64,000 nucleotides of DNA from Halobacteriovorax sp. GB3 (GCF_028649655.1 NZ_JAQSLN010000001.1:868001-932000), one strand, 5' to 3'. Counted from the first letter of the stretch, positions 1 through 8,802 are shown. Notes: generated by a model not told the origin, from the letters alone. Numbers and translations are program-made.

Positions 1-2208
1 TGGCACTGTCGTAACCGAATCACACTCGTTTTTGGAAGTAACGATGTGGAAGAACTTGATACGTATGTTTATGACGACTCAGGGGTTGTCTTTAAAACGG
101 TTCAATTTCATCAGGCCAAAAGTAAGGCCATTGAAGAGATTCTCGATAACTGTATTGATGAATATTATCGTGGACACGTCACGGAAGTTCACACCTATCT
201 TTCTGAAGATAAGAAAACTGTTGCCATTGAAGATAACGGGATTGGTTTTCCTTATGAGAAGGCCAAGCAAGTTTATTCTGAATTTAGAACTGGTTCTAAG
301 TTTAAAGATGAAGAGGTTGATGAGAAGGGATTTCTCCATAGAACTCTTGGTCAAAATGGGCTTGGAGCAGCGGCCACTTGCTTAACGGCCGATCTTTTTA
401 AGGCGAGAATCAGACATTATAACTCTAAAAAAGAGCAAACTTGGACTTTTGAAGATGGAGCATTAAAGGCGAAAAAAACAAAGCCAAAACCATTTAAAGG
501 CCACTCAGGTGTTCGTGTTGAAGTTGTTCTATCAAAAGAAGTTTATAAAAATAATGTGATCGATGAGGAGCTTCTAAGAAAGCGTATCATTGATCTTGCT
601 TACAATAATCCTGGTCTCGCCTTCTATTTCAATAAAGAGAAGTATCACTTTAAAAAAGGTCTATTCGAGCTTGCTCAAAGAGTTGATGAAGCTACGGCGC
701 AGCACTTTGGTGATTTTGATTATGTTTATGAAACAACCAATACAAAAGGGAAAAAAGTTAAAGGGAAAATTGATATGTCCCTCTCTTTTTGTATTGATAA
801 GTCTTCTGAAGAAAGAGAGAAATTTATCTCTTTTGTGAACTCCACTCCAACATATGACGGTGGTTTTCACCACGATCGTGTGAAGAGAATTTTTATCAAC
901 GCCATTAAGGCCAAGCTTGAAAGAGCCGCCAAGAAAGAAAAGTGTTCAGTTGTAGATAATGATATCCTCTCTGGTCTGACATTTATTTTAGGAATTACGA
1001 TGCCAAACCCAAGGTTTGAGTCGCAAACAAAGCGTAAGCTTGTTCGTGATCTTCAGCTTGAAAAAGGGATCGAGAATTTTATGGAAAAGAATGTCGATAA
1101 ATTTCTCAGAAAGAATAAGGAATATCTCGAAGTTGTTTTAGAAAGAGCTAAGTCTCGCCATAAATATCAGGCCTTAAAAGAAGCTTCGAAAAAGGCCAAA
1201 AAACAAAAGAAACAAAGAGTTGAAAAACTACTTGATGCCAACGAAAGAAAGCATCGTGAATTGTGTTCACTATTTATTTGTGAAGGGGACTCGGCCATTG
1301 GTGGTCTACGTTCGGCCAGAAATAAACTCTATCAGGGTGGTATCGCCTTGAAAGGGAAGCCGATGAACGTTGCCCAAGCTGGGATCAAAGATATTCTAAA
1401 TAACCAAGAATTTCTCGATATCATGGCCAGTGTTGGTCTTGTTCTTGGTCAAAAAGCTGAGATTGATGATCTTCGCTATTCAAAAATTGTCTTTCTTGCC
1501 GACTCAGATGTCGACGGTGGACATATTAACACTCTTTTAACGAACTTTTTCTTTCAGTTTTGGCCAGAGCTTTTCGAGCAAGGGGCCATTCAGTTAGCGA
1601 AAGCTCCTCTCTTTGAAGTTATCACTGATAAAGGTGTTAAGTTCTTCGAAACACCAGGTCAGCTAGAAGACTTCAAAAAAGTGACAAAATTAAAAATTAA
1701 AGAAGTTCAGCGAAATAAGGGACTAGGTGAGATGTCGCCTGAGGCCTGGAAACACGTTATGAATAGAGAGAATTATACAAAGATCTCTATTGATCAAATG
1801 AGCCGCGCCAAAGAAATGCTCAATGTGTGCTTTGGAAAAGATACGAGCCTTCGAAAAGAACTTCTCATCGATCAAGAGAGTTCTGATGTTACGGTCTCTC
1901 GCTCTGCAGAGAGACAAAAATCATATGATAAAAAGTCTAAAGCAAAAAAAGAAGTAACAAAGAAAGAAGAAACTTCTTCGCAAAAGAAGACAATTAAGAA
2001 GGTTGAGAAGAAGGCCGCTAAAAAAGTAGCAACTTCTTCTGTTAAGACTTCTTCTGTTAAGACTTCTTCTGTTAAGAAGAAGAAAGCCGCAAAGAAAGCG
2101 ACGAAGAAAGTTACGAAAAAGAAAGTTACGAAGAAAGTTACGAAGAAGGCGGCCAAGAAAAAGGCTTCGCCAAAGAAATCAATAGCTGAGATGATCGATT
2201 ACGTTTAA
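1..2208 (+). CDS. parE: Type IIA DNA topoisomerase (topoisomerase IV-like) B subunit, 5'-partial
   Basis: ATPase subunit that with the next gene would make an ATP-driven double-strand-passing topoisomerase for decatenation or supercoil control. Numbering from the GTG at base 46, the GHKL motifs are visible: N-box EEILDN (about residue 29), IEDNGIG and GQNGLGAAA. The TOPRIM motifs are EGDSA (about 413) and DSDVDGG (about 486), followed by RNKGLGEM. From about residue 617 to the end the protein is a lysine/alanine/serine/threonine tail like histone H1 tails. The frame is open to base 1, and the first residues (RITLVFGS) occupy the place of the family RPxxYIGS motif, so I treat the gene as cut by the window edge. 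The GTG at 46 with GGAAG upstream is an alternative start. The A subunit follows after 13 bases. ParE rather than GyrB is inferred from the partner and divergence. Confidence 0.85.
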   Translation, partial: WHCRNRITLVFGSNDVEELDTYVYDDSGVVFKTVQFHQAKSKAIEEILDNCIDEYYRGHVTEVHTYLSEDKKTVAIEDNGIGFPYEKAKQVYSEFRTGSKFKDEEVDEKGFLHRTLGQNGLGAAATCLTADLFKARIRHYNSKKEQTWTFEDGALKAKKTKPKPFKGHSGVRVEVVLSKEVYKNNVIDEELLRKRIIDLAYNNPGLAFYFNKEKYHFKKGLFELAQRVDEATAQHFGDFDYVYETTNTKGKKVKGKIDMSLSFCIDKSSEEREKFISFVNSTPTYDGGFHHDRVKRIFINAIKAKLERAAKKEKCSVVDNDILSGLTFILGITMPNPRFESQTKRKLVRDLQLEKGIENFMEKNVDKFLRKNKEYLEVVLERAKSRHKYQALKEASKKAKKQKKQRVEKLLDANERKHRELCSLFICEGDSAIGGLRSARNKLYQGGIALKGKPMNVAQAGIKDILNNQEFLDIMASVGLVLGQKAEIDDLRYSKIVFLADSDVDGGHINTLLTNFFFQFWPELFEQGAIQLAKAPLFEVITDKGVKFFETPGQLEDFKKVTKLKIKEVQRNKGLGEMSPEAWKHVMNRENYTKISIDQMSRAKEMLNVCFGKDTSLRKELLIDQESSDVTVSRSAERQKSYDKKSKAKKEVTKKEETSSQKKTIKKVEKKAAKKVATSSVKTSSVKTSSVKKKKAAKKATKKVTKKKVTKKVTKKAAKKKASPKKSIAEMIDYV
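2032..2076 (+). repeat. Three tandem 15-bp repeats in the topoisomerase B tail
   Basis: The unit ACTTCTTCTGTTAAG occurs three times in a row (2032-2046, 2047-2061, 2062-2076). It is in frame and encodes TSSVK three times within the lysine-rich tail. Imperfect ACGAAGAAAGTT-like repeats encoding KKVT follow to about 2150. Such in-frame repeats can expand or contract without a frameshift. Confidence 0.9.
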
Positions 2209-2221
2209 AGGATAACAGTTC

Positions 2222-3664
2222 ATGGAAGAAAGATATTTACACGCCCTTGAGTCGGTGCCACTACAGGAAATTGTTAAAGAAGAGTATAGAACTTATCAGA
2301 TCTATACACTTATGGATCGTGCGATTCCATATCTTCAAGATGGTTTAAAACCTGGGCAAAGAAGAATTCTTTTTACTCTTTGGAAAAATCAGTCAAAAGG
2401 GCTTATGAAAGTTTCTTCTGCCACTGGTCTTGTTCTCACGCTTCACCCACATGGTCCCGCCTCTGTTGAGTCGGCCATTGTTAATATGGCCCAGGATTAT
2501 ACTTTCTCAAACAATTATCCTCTTATTGATAAGAAGGGATATTTCGGAGAGAGAATGGAAACTCAACCAGCTGCTTCAAGGTATATTGAATGTAAGCTAG
2601 GTGAAGTTGCCAAGATTCTTCTTTTCGATGATATGAACCAAGTTGAAATGGCGCCAAACTATGATGAAAAGGTCATGGAGCCAGTTGGCCTTCTTCCAAA
2701 ACTTCCACTCATGCTTTTAAATGGAGCTGAGGGGATTGGTACAGGTTTCTCTTCTGTCATTCCAAGCTTTAATCACAAAGATATTGTAGCTTCTATGATC
2801 CAGATGATTGAGAAAGGCAAAGCAAAGAAGATTAAACCTTATGTTCATAGTTATTCGATGGACATTGAAAGCGATGGGAAAAATCGTTTTCTTTTCAATA
2901 TGAAATTTGAAAAGATTGGTGATAAAATATTTATAACTGAACTTCCTCGTGGATATGACGCTCAGAAAATTTATCGTTATTTAGCAAAGTATATCGAAAA
3001 AGATTTTATTAAAGACTTTATCGATTCATCTGTTGATAACGAAATTAAGATCGAACTTCTCTTTAAGCGTGGTCAAAACCCAACACTTGCAGAAGTTCAA
3101 AAGGAGATGGGGACAGCTTCATCACTTGTTCCTAACTATACTCTTATTTCTGAACGAGGGGTTAGGATCTTCGATCGCCCTGAAGAGATTATCGAAATCT
3201 TTACAAACGAGAGATTGAAAGTTGTAAAAAGACGTTATGAGCTCAGATGTAAGGATTTAGAAGATAAAATTACTCAAAATAATGAGATCATTAAATTTAT
3301 TAAGAATAAAGAATACGAGACGGCAACAAAGTCGAAAAACAGAAAGACCTTTGTTGAGTACCTCTCAAAGAAGAAATATGTTTATTCGGACTATTTAGCC
3401 GATATGCCTATTTACCGTATGACTAAGGAAGAAGTTGCCAAAAGGCAGTTAATGGTCAAAGACGATAAAGCAAAACTTAAAGAATATTCAAGAATTGCCA
3501 AGTCGAAAAAACTCATTGAGAAAAAGCTTATTGAAGAACTAAAAGATGTTAGCTCAAAGCTCTCTGAGTGGATTAGAAAGCGCGATAAGGACAAAATGAA
3601 TCTCATTAAGAAAATGGAAAAAGGGCAAAAAAAGAAAGTCGTTAAGAAGAAAACAAAGAAATAG
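2222..3664 (+). CDS. parC: Type IIA DNA topoisomerase (topoisomerase IV-like) A subunit, short form
   Basis: DNA cleavage-religation subunit partnering the preceding B subunit. Residues 41-50 keep the GLKPGQRRIL signature, HPHGPAS sits near 75-81, and AASRY places the catalytic tyrosine at residue 121. A coiled-coil arm is apparent around 320-450. The protein has 480 residues, against about 740-880 for usual ParC/GyrA. It ends in a lysine-rich tail (KKKVVKKKTKK) with no room for the C-terminal beta-pinwheel that wraps DNA. The ATG at 2222 follows AAAGGATAACAGTTC, an acceptable ribosome site 13 bases after the B-subunit stop, so the two are probably co-transcribed. The SNNYPLI segment before the active site is unlike the usual bacterial SLRYPL. 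Function as a topoisomerase is secure; the exact subtype is inferred. Confidence 0.87.
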   Translation: MEERYLHALESVPLQEIVKEEYRTYQIYTLMDRAIPYLQDGLKPGQRRILFTLWKNQSKGLMKVSSATGLVLTLHPHGPASVESAIVNMAQDYTFSNNYPLIDKKGYFGERMETQPAASRYIECKLGEVAKILLFDDMNQVEMAPNYDEKVMEPVGLLPKLPLMLLNGAEGIGTGFSSVIPSFNHKDIVASMIQMIEKGKAKKIKPYVHSYSMDIESDGKNRFLFNMKFEKIGDKIFITELPRGYDAQKIYRYLAKYIEKDFIKDFIDSSVDNEIKIELLFKRGQNPTLAEVQKEMGTASSLVPNYTLISERGVRIFDRPEEIIEIFTNERLKVVKRRYELRCKDLEDKITQNNEIIKFIKNKEYETATKSKNRKTFVEYLSKKKYVYSDYLADMPIYRMTKEEVAKRQLMVKDDKAKLKEYSRIAKSKKLIEKKLIEELKDVSSKLSEWIRKRDKDKMNLIKKMEKGQKKKVVKKKTKK

Positions 3665-3717
3665 TAGCGGCAAAAAGTGCTAAATAAAGCGGAAGAAATT
3701 TTTTTTATAGATAACCT

Positions 3718-3748
3718 TTGAGAAGTTTGCTAACCTTATGAATATATA
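3718..3748 (+). promoter_or_regulatory. Candidate promoter for ihfA-merR
   Basis: TTGAGA (3718-3723) and TATATA (3743-3748) resemble -35 and -10 boxes with a long 19-base spacer; AATATA at 3741 would give 17. This 118-base gap follows the topoisomerase pair, so a new promoter is expected here. The match is only moderate. Confidence 0.3.
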
Positions 3749-3782
3749 GGGTTTTAGACTTTGGTATTCATGGAGGAAGATT

Positions 3783-4193
3783 ATGAGTCTAACTAAGGCT
3801 GATATCGTTGAAAGAGTTTACAAAGAGGCAGGATTTTCTAAGAAAGAGGCTTCTGATCTTGTAGATCTCGTATTTAAAATCATTAAGGACACTCTTGCTA
3901 GAGGAGAGAAGGTAAAAATCTCAGGATTTGGAAACTTCTCAATTCGTGACAAGGCAACAAGAGTTGGACGTAACCCACAAACTGGGGATGCGATGGAGAT
4001 TTCTGCTCGTCGTGTTTTAACGTTCAAGCCTTCACAGGTCCTTAAAGAAGACGTTACTAACAGGTATTCTCACCGCATCGATGACAAAGGTGTTGAGGAT
4101 AAGTCGGTAGCACCGAAAGATGGAATCCCACGTGCTTTAAGTTCTTTTATGAACAACACGGACGATTCAATTGAAGGTGACGACCTCGATTAA
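3783..4193 (+). CDS. ihfA: Integration host factor alpha-like DNA-bending protein with C-terminal extension
   Basis: HU/IHF family nucleoid protein. The N-terminal 93 or so residues match IHF-alpha closely: LTKADIVERVYKEAGFSKKEA, KISGFGNFSIRDKATRVGRNPQTG, then the beta-arm and FKPSQVLKE. The GRNPQTG arm is the DNA-intercalating element. Usual IHF-alpha ends near residue 95-100. This protein has 136 residues, with an added tail of about 40 that is rich in Asp and hydroxyl residues and contains no recognised domain. ATG at 3783 follows GGAGGAAGATT. A MerR-type gene starts 17 bases after the stop, a pairing I know from delta-proteobacteria. HU-like alternatives are less likely because the IHF-alpha core is well conserved. 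Confidence 0.9.
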   Translation: MSLTKADIVERVYKEAGFSKKEASDLVDLVFKIIKDTLARGEKVKISGFGNFSIRDKATRVGRNPQTGDAMEISARRVLTFKPSQVLKEDVTNRYSHRIDDKGVEDKSVAPKDGIPRALSSFMNNTDDSIEGDDLD

Positions 4194-4210
4194 TTTCTTG
4201 GAGGAAATTC

Positions 4211-4690
4211 GTGCAATCGCCAACAGCAATTGAGATTCCAAACAAGTCTCACTTTAAAGTGAACGAAGTTTGTAATATCACAGGTGTTAAGCCTTACGTT
4301 CTTAGGTATTGGGAAACAGAATTTGAACAAATCGCTCCCAAAACTAATAGCTCAGGACAAAAAATGTATGAGCAAAAAGATATTGAGGCAGTTCTTTCGG
4401 TGAAAGTTTTACTCTTTGACCAAAAGATGACGATTGAAAAAGCGAAAATGGAAATGGATCGCACTTATGGTGTTCCTTCTCCAGTTGTTGCTTCTGACGA
4501 ATTTAAAGCGGCTGACTTTGTTGAAGTTAAAAAAGAAGAGGCCGTTGTCTCGACTGAAACTTTAGCTAAGGCTCACACTAGTCGTTCTCTAAGTGATCGT
4601 GACGTTCAGAAATTAGTGATGGCCAAGGCCAAGTTAAATTCTGTTCTGATGTTATGCACTGAGATCGAGCAAAAGCATAATTGGATTTAA
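4211..4690 (+). CDS. MerR family transcriptional regulator
   Basis: Predicted cytoplasmic DNA-binding regulator. Residues 15-75 form the MerR winged helix-turn-helix: FKVNEVCNITGVKPYVLRYWE, then KMYEQKDIEAVLSVK. The rest, with KAKMEMD and a C-terminal helical part, should form the dimerisation coiled coil. The few cysteines are not arranged as a metal site, so no effector can be named. The start is GTG at 4211 with GGAGGAAATTC upstream. It lies 17 bases downstream of ihfA and is probably in that operon. Its last 39 bases overlap the convergent polyprenyl synthase gene tail to tail. Confidence 0.85.
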   Translation: MQSPTAIEIPNKSHFKVNEVCNITGVKPYVLRYWETEFEQIAPKTNSSGQKMYEQKDIEAVLSVKVLLFDQKMTIEKAKMEMDRTYGVPSPVVASDEFKAADFVEVKKEEAVVSTETLAKAHTSRSLSDRDVQKLVMAKAKLNSVLMLCTEIEQKHNWI

Positions 4691-5602
4691 GTCCATTTTT
4701 GTGTGTTCGCTTACCATTTGCATATCGTTGTTTAAAAGACTTCTAATCTTCATATAATACATCTCGAGAACAGTTTCTAAGTTCTCGAGCTTGTATTGTT
4801 TGACAAGCTCTTTGGTTCTTTTAAGCTCACGACTTAAAAAATTAAGACAATTTTCTTTTGACTCGTCTCTTAGCCACGGATTGATTGCCAATTCATGCTC
4901 AGTTAACTTTTTTTCTGTAAGTTCAGTTAAGTCATCAAGAAGCTGGAAGTTTACGCCAAGTGAGTAACCAATTCTGGCGATGTCTTTGGCCATTTTTAAA
5001 GATAAATCTTCTTTTGAAAGAATTGCTCCACCTAGTAGTGCTAATTGAATGAGCCTTGCTGTTTTTAATTTATGTGTTTCTATCAGATTAGAAAAAGAAT
5101 CATTCATTTGTTCACTTAAATCAAGACATTGGCCGTGAATGAGACCCTTGGGTCCTGTTGCATGGCTGAATATTCGCATAACCTCTTTAAGGTTCTTCGA
5201 ATTTATTTTAGAGCAGAGTCCAAACGACATGATGAGAAGTCCATCTCCGGCCAATAAGGCCTTCCATTGTCCGTACTTAATGTGTGTTGCAGGTTTTCCT
5301 CTTCGAGTTTCATCATCGTCCATGCACGGCATATCATCGTGAACGAGTGTATAGCTATGATGAATTTCGACAGCACTTGAAAAATAAGAGAGGTTTTCCA
5401 GCACTCTTTGATCGAAGCTTTTATTCAGATCTTTTGCAAGTGCCTTCGTTAGAAGCGGTCTAAAGGCCTTGCCTGGGGGAAGAACGGCATAATCATAAAT
5501 CTCTTTGAACTCATGTTTAGGAGCAAAAGAATTTATATGACTTTCTAAGTCATTAACAATAATTTGGCGTTCTTTTTCAATATCAAATGATGATCTTGTC
5601 AT
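4652..5602 (-). CDS. ispA: Polyprenyl (farnesyl/geranylgeranyl) diphosphate synthase
   Basis: Trans-prenyltransferase that condenses isopentenyl diphosphate with allylic diphosphates for quinone, undecaprenyl or carotenoid precursors. The first aspartate-rich motif is DDMPCMDDD at about 89-97, preceded by SAVEIHHSYTLVHDD and followed by RRGKP, as in IspA-type short-chain enzymes. The second motif reads FQLLDDLTE near residue 220, so the last aspartate of DDxxD is glutamate. The length of 316 residues is close to the family norm (about 295-320). It lies 54 bases downstream of gspN on the same strand and may be the last gene of the T2SS transcript. The symbol is by family; chain length cannot be read reliably. 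Confidence 0.85.
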   Translation of the reverse strand: MTRSSFDIEKERQIIVNDLESHINSFAPKHEFKEIYDYAVLPPGKAFRPLLTKALAKDLNKSFDQRVLENLSYFSSAVEIHHSYTLVHDDMPCMDDDETRRGKPATHIKYGQWKALLAGDGLLIMSFGLCSKINSKNLKEVMRIFSHATGPKGLIHGQCLDLSEQMNDSFSNLIETHKLKTARLIQLALLGGAILSKEDLSLKMAKDIARIGYSLGVNFQLLDDLTELTEKKLTEHELAINPWLRDESKENCLNFLSRELKRTKELVKQYKLENLETVLEMYYMKIRSLLNNDMQMVSEHTKMDLNPIMLLLDLSA

Positions 5603-5656
5603 AATTTCCCCACTTCGATAGGGAATTTACCAGTTCTTTGGGTAACTGTCACTTGC

Positions 5657-6592
5657 TTAGAGAAATTCAGGCATTCCTGGTTTTGAAATTTGTCCTTTCA
5701 TTTTCACTCTAAAGTAGCCTTGTTTGTCCTGCTTATCTTTTGGCAAGATCATCTCAAGGATAGAAACGCTTTTAAGAAGTGATTGTCCAAGGCGAAATTG
5801 TCCTTGTAGGTCGTAAGAGCTCGCTTCAAAGCGTAGAAGATTTCTTCTAATTGTCCCTTTGAATTGAGCATTTAATGGAGATTCAGGGGTATCCCTACCA
5901 AGTATCAGGTTTTCAATTTCAATTGATTTCGGGGCCACGACGGCCTTTAGAAGAACGTTTCCAATTGCAAGTGAAGGGATTTCAAAATTTTCAACAGTCG
6001 TGTTGTTGATTTTAAAATTTGTCGACTTTAAAAGAAAGTCACCTTTGTTGAGACGATTATTCTCGAGATAAAAACGTCCCTCTAGATTAAAGATCCCTTT
6101 GAAAAGAGTTCCTTTATCCATAACTAAGTTTAAAAGGTCTGAGTGAATTGTTGAGTTTTTAAGTCGAATGAGTGTTTCTGAAAAGCTTGGAACAATAGCA
6201 AGCTTTAAATCAGTCGAGTCTTTTGAAACATGTGCATGAAGAGATGGACCAAAAGGTGAAAGACTAGGGAAGCCTACATTCGCTGTGGCCGAATGAAAAA
6301 AGATCTCAGCGCCTCTTTTCCCAAAGCATCGACCATCAATTTTTAACTTATCAATCTTAATTCCCAGTGGGAAAAAAGTTGTTTTAATATTGTCATAGCT
6401 CATGGGGCAATTTCTATTGCTTGTTAGGGCAGAATCGACAAGGCCAGTAATGACTTTCTTTACAGGAAAGTTAATAAAAAGAGAAAACATGAAGACGCAT
6501 AGTGCGACTAGGTTTAGCTTAAAAATGAATCCAAGTTTGAGATCATAGACATTTTGTGCGATTTGGCTAAATTTAGATTCTCTACCTTCCAC
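5657..6592 (-). CDS. gspN: Type II secretion system protein GspN
   Basis: Inner-membrane accessory component at the end of the gsp operon. A single N-terminal membrane segment lies around residues 23-45 (FIFKLNLVALCVFMFSLF), followed by a periplasmic beta-rich domain. The pattern (IKTTFFPLGIKIDKLKI, repeated layers of beta strands, ending QISKPGMPEF) matches the delta-proteobacterial GspN/AsmA-like family as I remember it. Length is 311 residues. It starts two bases after the gspM stop, so expression is presumably coupled. The role is assigned from position plus this weak sequence signature. Confidence 0.75.
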   Translation of the reverse strand: MEGRESKFSQIAQNVYDLKLGFIFKLNLVALCVFMFSLFINFPVKKVITGLVDSALTSNRNCPMSYDNIKTTFFPLGIKIDKLKIDGRCFGKRGAEIFFHSATANVGFPSLSPFGPSLHAHVSKDSTDLKLAIVPSFSETLIRLKNSTIHSDLLNLVMDKGTLFKGIFNLEGRFYLENNRLNKGDFLLKSTNFKINNTTVENFEIPSLAIGNVLLKAVVAPKSIEIENLILGRDTPESPLNAQFKGTIRRNLLRFEASSYDLQGQFRLGQSLLKSVSILEMILPKDKQDKQGYFRVKMKGQISKPGMPEFL

Positions 6593-6594
6593 GT

Positions 6595-7218
6595 CTATTC
6601 TCCGCTTTTAGAGTATTGAATGATCTCGATACTCCCTTGAACTGTTTCTGTTTTCGCATTTCTATTGAGGTTTAAGCTTTGTACTTTCATTTTCTCATTG
6701 GCAAGAATTGACGTGAGAAATTCTTTTAAATCTTTGAGACTAAATTCTGAGACTACAAGTGTTGCTTCAACTTTAGTAATCGTGCCAGATGGCAAAGTAC
6801 TTTCAAAAGTAGAGATTGTGATTTTCTTATTATCGATCCCTCTTAGAGAGCTAAAAGCATTAATTCTTTTTCTCAAATCTTCTTTCGTAACGACTTTATA
6901 AGGAGAAAGGAGTGAACGTGAAAATGAGTCAAATTCAGCCTTACCTTTACGGTAGCTTTTAATTGATGAAAGAAGCTCCTCTTTCGTTTCAATTCTGCTT
7001 TTTTGAAAAACGTTCGTCAGAGCAAGAGCACCAACAATAACAAGAGGAAGAACAGTTGAAAGGATTGTCAGAGTGTAATTAATGGCCTTTTGATTCTGTT
7101 CAGAGAGTAAACGCATTTCATCAGATATTTTCTGATAACTTTGCGATGATTTAAAGGCCTCTACCTGTTTCATTAGGGCTTCATCAATTGGTCTAAAAAT
7201 TTTAGATTTGGCACTCAT
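6595..7218 (-). CDS. gspM: Type II secretion system protein GspM
   Basis: Small bitopic inner-membrane protein that pairs with GspL in the T2SS assembly platform. It has a cytoplasmic N-terminus of about 45 residues, one transmembrane helix near 47-68 (YTLTILSTVLPLVIVGALAL) and a periplasmic ferredoxin-like alpha/beta domain (about 110-207). Sequence conservation in this family is poor; the call rests on topology, length (207 residues) and placement between gspL and gspN. Confidence 0.75.
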   Translation of the reverse strand: MSAKSKIFRPIDEALMKQVEAFKSSQSYQKISDEMRLLSEQNQKAINYTLTILSTVLPLVIVGALALTNVFQKSRIETKEELLSSIKSYRKGKAEFDSFSRSLLSPYKVVTKEDLRKRINAFSSLRGIDNKKITISTFESTLPSGTITKVEATLVVSEFSLKDLKEFLTSILANEKMKVQSLNLNRNAKTETVQGSIEIIQYSKSGE

Positions 7219-7227
7219 TCAAATTTC

Positions 7228-8802
7228 CTAATTATCAAACTTTACTTCAAGAAGAAGAGTCTTCTTTTTGAGATTGAGTTTTAAATTTTTAAGGTCACTT
7301 TTTTCTAGTTGTTTGACTAGAACTTCTAATTCTCTGATTTCTTCTGATTTAAAGATTGCCTCAGAGCTAAAGCTATCACTTGTGAAGTTTATAAGGTCAA
7401 TGAGATCATTTCTACTTACGGCATTAGAAAGACTGAGCAATGGTGAAATTGCATCAACTTTTGTTGCGGCCATGATCGAGTTAATTTCTTGTCTCATTGA
7501 GCTTTCTTTATTTTTGATCTGCTTATAAACCGTTTCAGGTTTTTTTCTATAGAGAGAGGAAACAGATCTCTTAAGTTCTAAGTTTCTATCTTTTAATTCT
7601 TTCAAAATAACACGATCGAGATATCGTTCTGTGTGGTTGAGAAGAATCTGCTTTTCACCAATAAGAAGAATAATTAACAGTAGTGAAAAGGCGAGAACTC
7701 TACTCACAACGAATGTAGAAGAGTGTAGATTAATCCCTGCACTTGTTGAGGATGCGTATTCTTTAGTTAGAAAGTTTACTGGATTTAACTTGGATTGTTG
7801 TGACATAGACATCATGTAAGAGAGTCCAAAACTGTGAGCGTTGTCTTCTCCAACTTGTCTTGCAAGGTTCTTATGTGGAAGAACTTCTACAGGTGTTCCG
7901 AGTTCACTGATAAGGAAATTCTCAATATTCGTAATGTTTGAAGATCCACCTGTGATGAAAACTTTTTCTACTGGTTGACCATAGTTAAGGCGGTAACCAA
8001 GCATCCAACGATTCATATCGTGAACAAGTGCAGAGAAAGTTGTTCTCATTAATTTCGCAAATTCGGCTTGATCCTCTTCAACTTGCTCAAGTTGCTCAGA
8101 AGTTAGAAGAAAACAGTTTTCATGTTTATAGTTAACTGCTTCATCACGTGAAATTTGATAAGTCTCACTGATAACTTCATCAATTTGGGCACCGGCCGTA
8201 AAACTAATGTGAGAGGCGACCATATCTTGTGCGTTAAAAAAGTAGGCCTTAGCTGTTTGATGACCAATATCAAGAATACAAAAGTTTCCTTCTAGTTTCT
8301 TAAGGTCAATATAGCTTTGAATTATAGAGTGTTCAGTCGTTAAAATGGCGGGGATAATTTTATGGAATTTTAAGCTTTCGTAGTAGGTATCAAAATACTC
8401 GAGTTCTGAAACGTAGACGGAAGATTTATAGTGGCCATTTCTTTTAATAAGTGATTTTGCAAAGTGTGCTTTTGAAACTGGATAGGGAAGATTCTCATCG
8501 AGTTGAAATGGAATCATCATATCAGCTTTTTTCTTATTACTTACTGGAAGATCGAGAAAACGTGTCGTTAGAGACGTCGAAGGAAATTGAAAAACGAGAC
8601 GACCATCAAAATTTGCTTGTTCAATATATTGATGGATAATCGTATGTTGAATTTCTTCAAGACTTGCATCTTCAGGAAATTGACTGCGCACACTTTCAAT
8701 AACAACCTCGTGATTGTCGAAAATGTTAAGCTTCTTTTGTTCTAATTTTCCGTGCAAGAATTTAACTGAGTAATTTCCTGCATCAACAGTAATAATATTC
8801 AT
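7228..8802 (-). CDS. gspL: Type II secretion system protein GspL (PilM-like actin fold)
   Basis: Links the GspE ATPase to the inner membrane. The N-terminal portion (residues 1 to about 340) is an actin/PilM-like cytoplasmic domain: an MNIITVDAGNYSVKF opening, FCILDIGHQTAKAYFF, and VFITGGSSNITNIENFL. One membrane helix at about 365-385 (SRVLAFSLLLIILLIG) is followed by a periplasmic coiled-coil/ferredoxin-like domain rich in lysine and leucine. The length of 524 is somewhat above the 400 or so of enterobacterial GspL. It sits 9 bases upstream of gspM and 57 bases after gspK. Confidence 0.83.
   Translation of the reverse strand: MNIITVDAGNYSVKFLHGKLEQKKLNIFDNHEVVIESVRSQFPEDASLEEIQHTIIHQYIEQANFDGRLVFQFPSTSLTTRFLDLPVSNKKKADMMIPFQLDENLPYPVSKAHFAKSLIKRNGHYKSSVYVSELEYFDTYYESLKFHKIIPAILTTEHSIIQSYIDLKKLEGNFCILDIGHQTAKAYFFNAQDMVASHISFTAGAQIDEVISETYQISRDEAVNYKHENCFLLTSEQLEQVEEDQAEFAKLMRTTFSALVHDMNRWMLGYRLNYGQPVEKVFITGGSSNITNIENFLISELGTPVEVLPHKNLARQVGEDNAHSFGLSYMMSMSQQSKLNPVNFLTKEYASSTSAGINLHSSTFVVSRVLAFSLLLIILLIGEKQILLNHTERYLDRVILKELKDRNLELKRSVSSLYRKKPETVYKQIKNKESSMRQEINSIMAATKVDAISPLLSLSNAVSRNDLIDLINFTSDSFSSEAIFKSEEIRELEVLVKQLEKSDLKNLKLNLKKKTLLLEVKFDN

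Noticed and set aside
46-48. GTG at 46 as the start of the topoisomerase B gene
   Set aside because: GGAAG lies upstream, but the frame is open to base 1 and the residues before it fit the conserved RPxxYIGS-like region, so an earlier start outside the window is more likely.
1872-2156. Minus-strand ORF rich in Phe/Ala opposite the lysine-rich tail
   Set aside because: It is the complement of the AAG/AAA tail; no ribosome site and no plausible protein.
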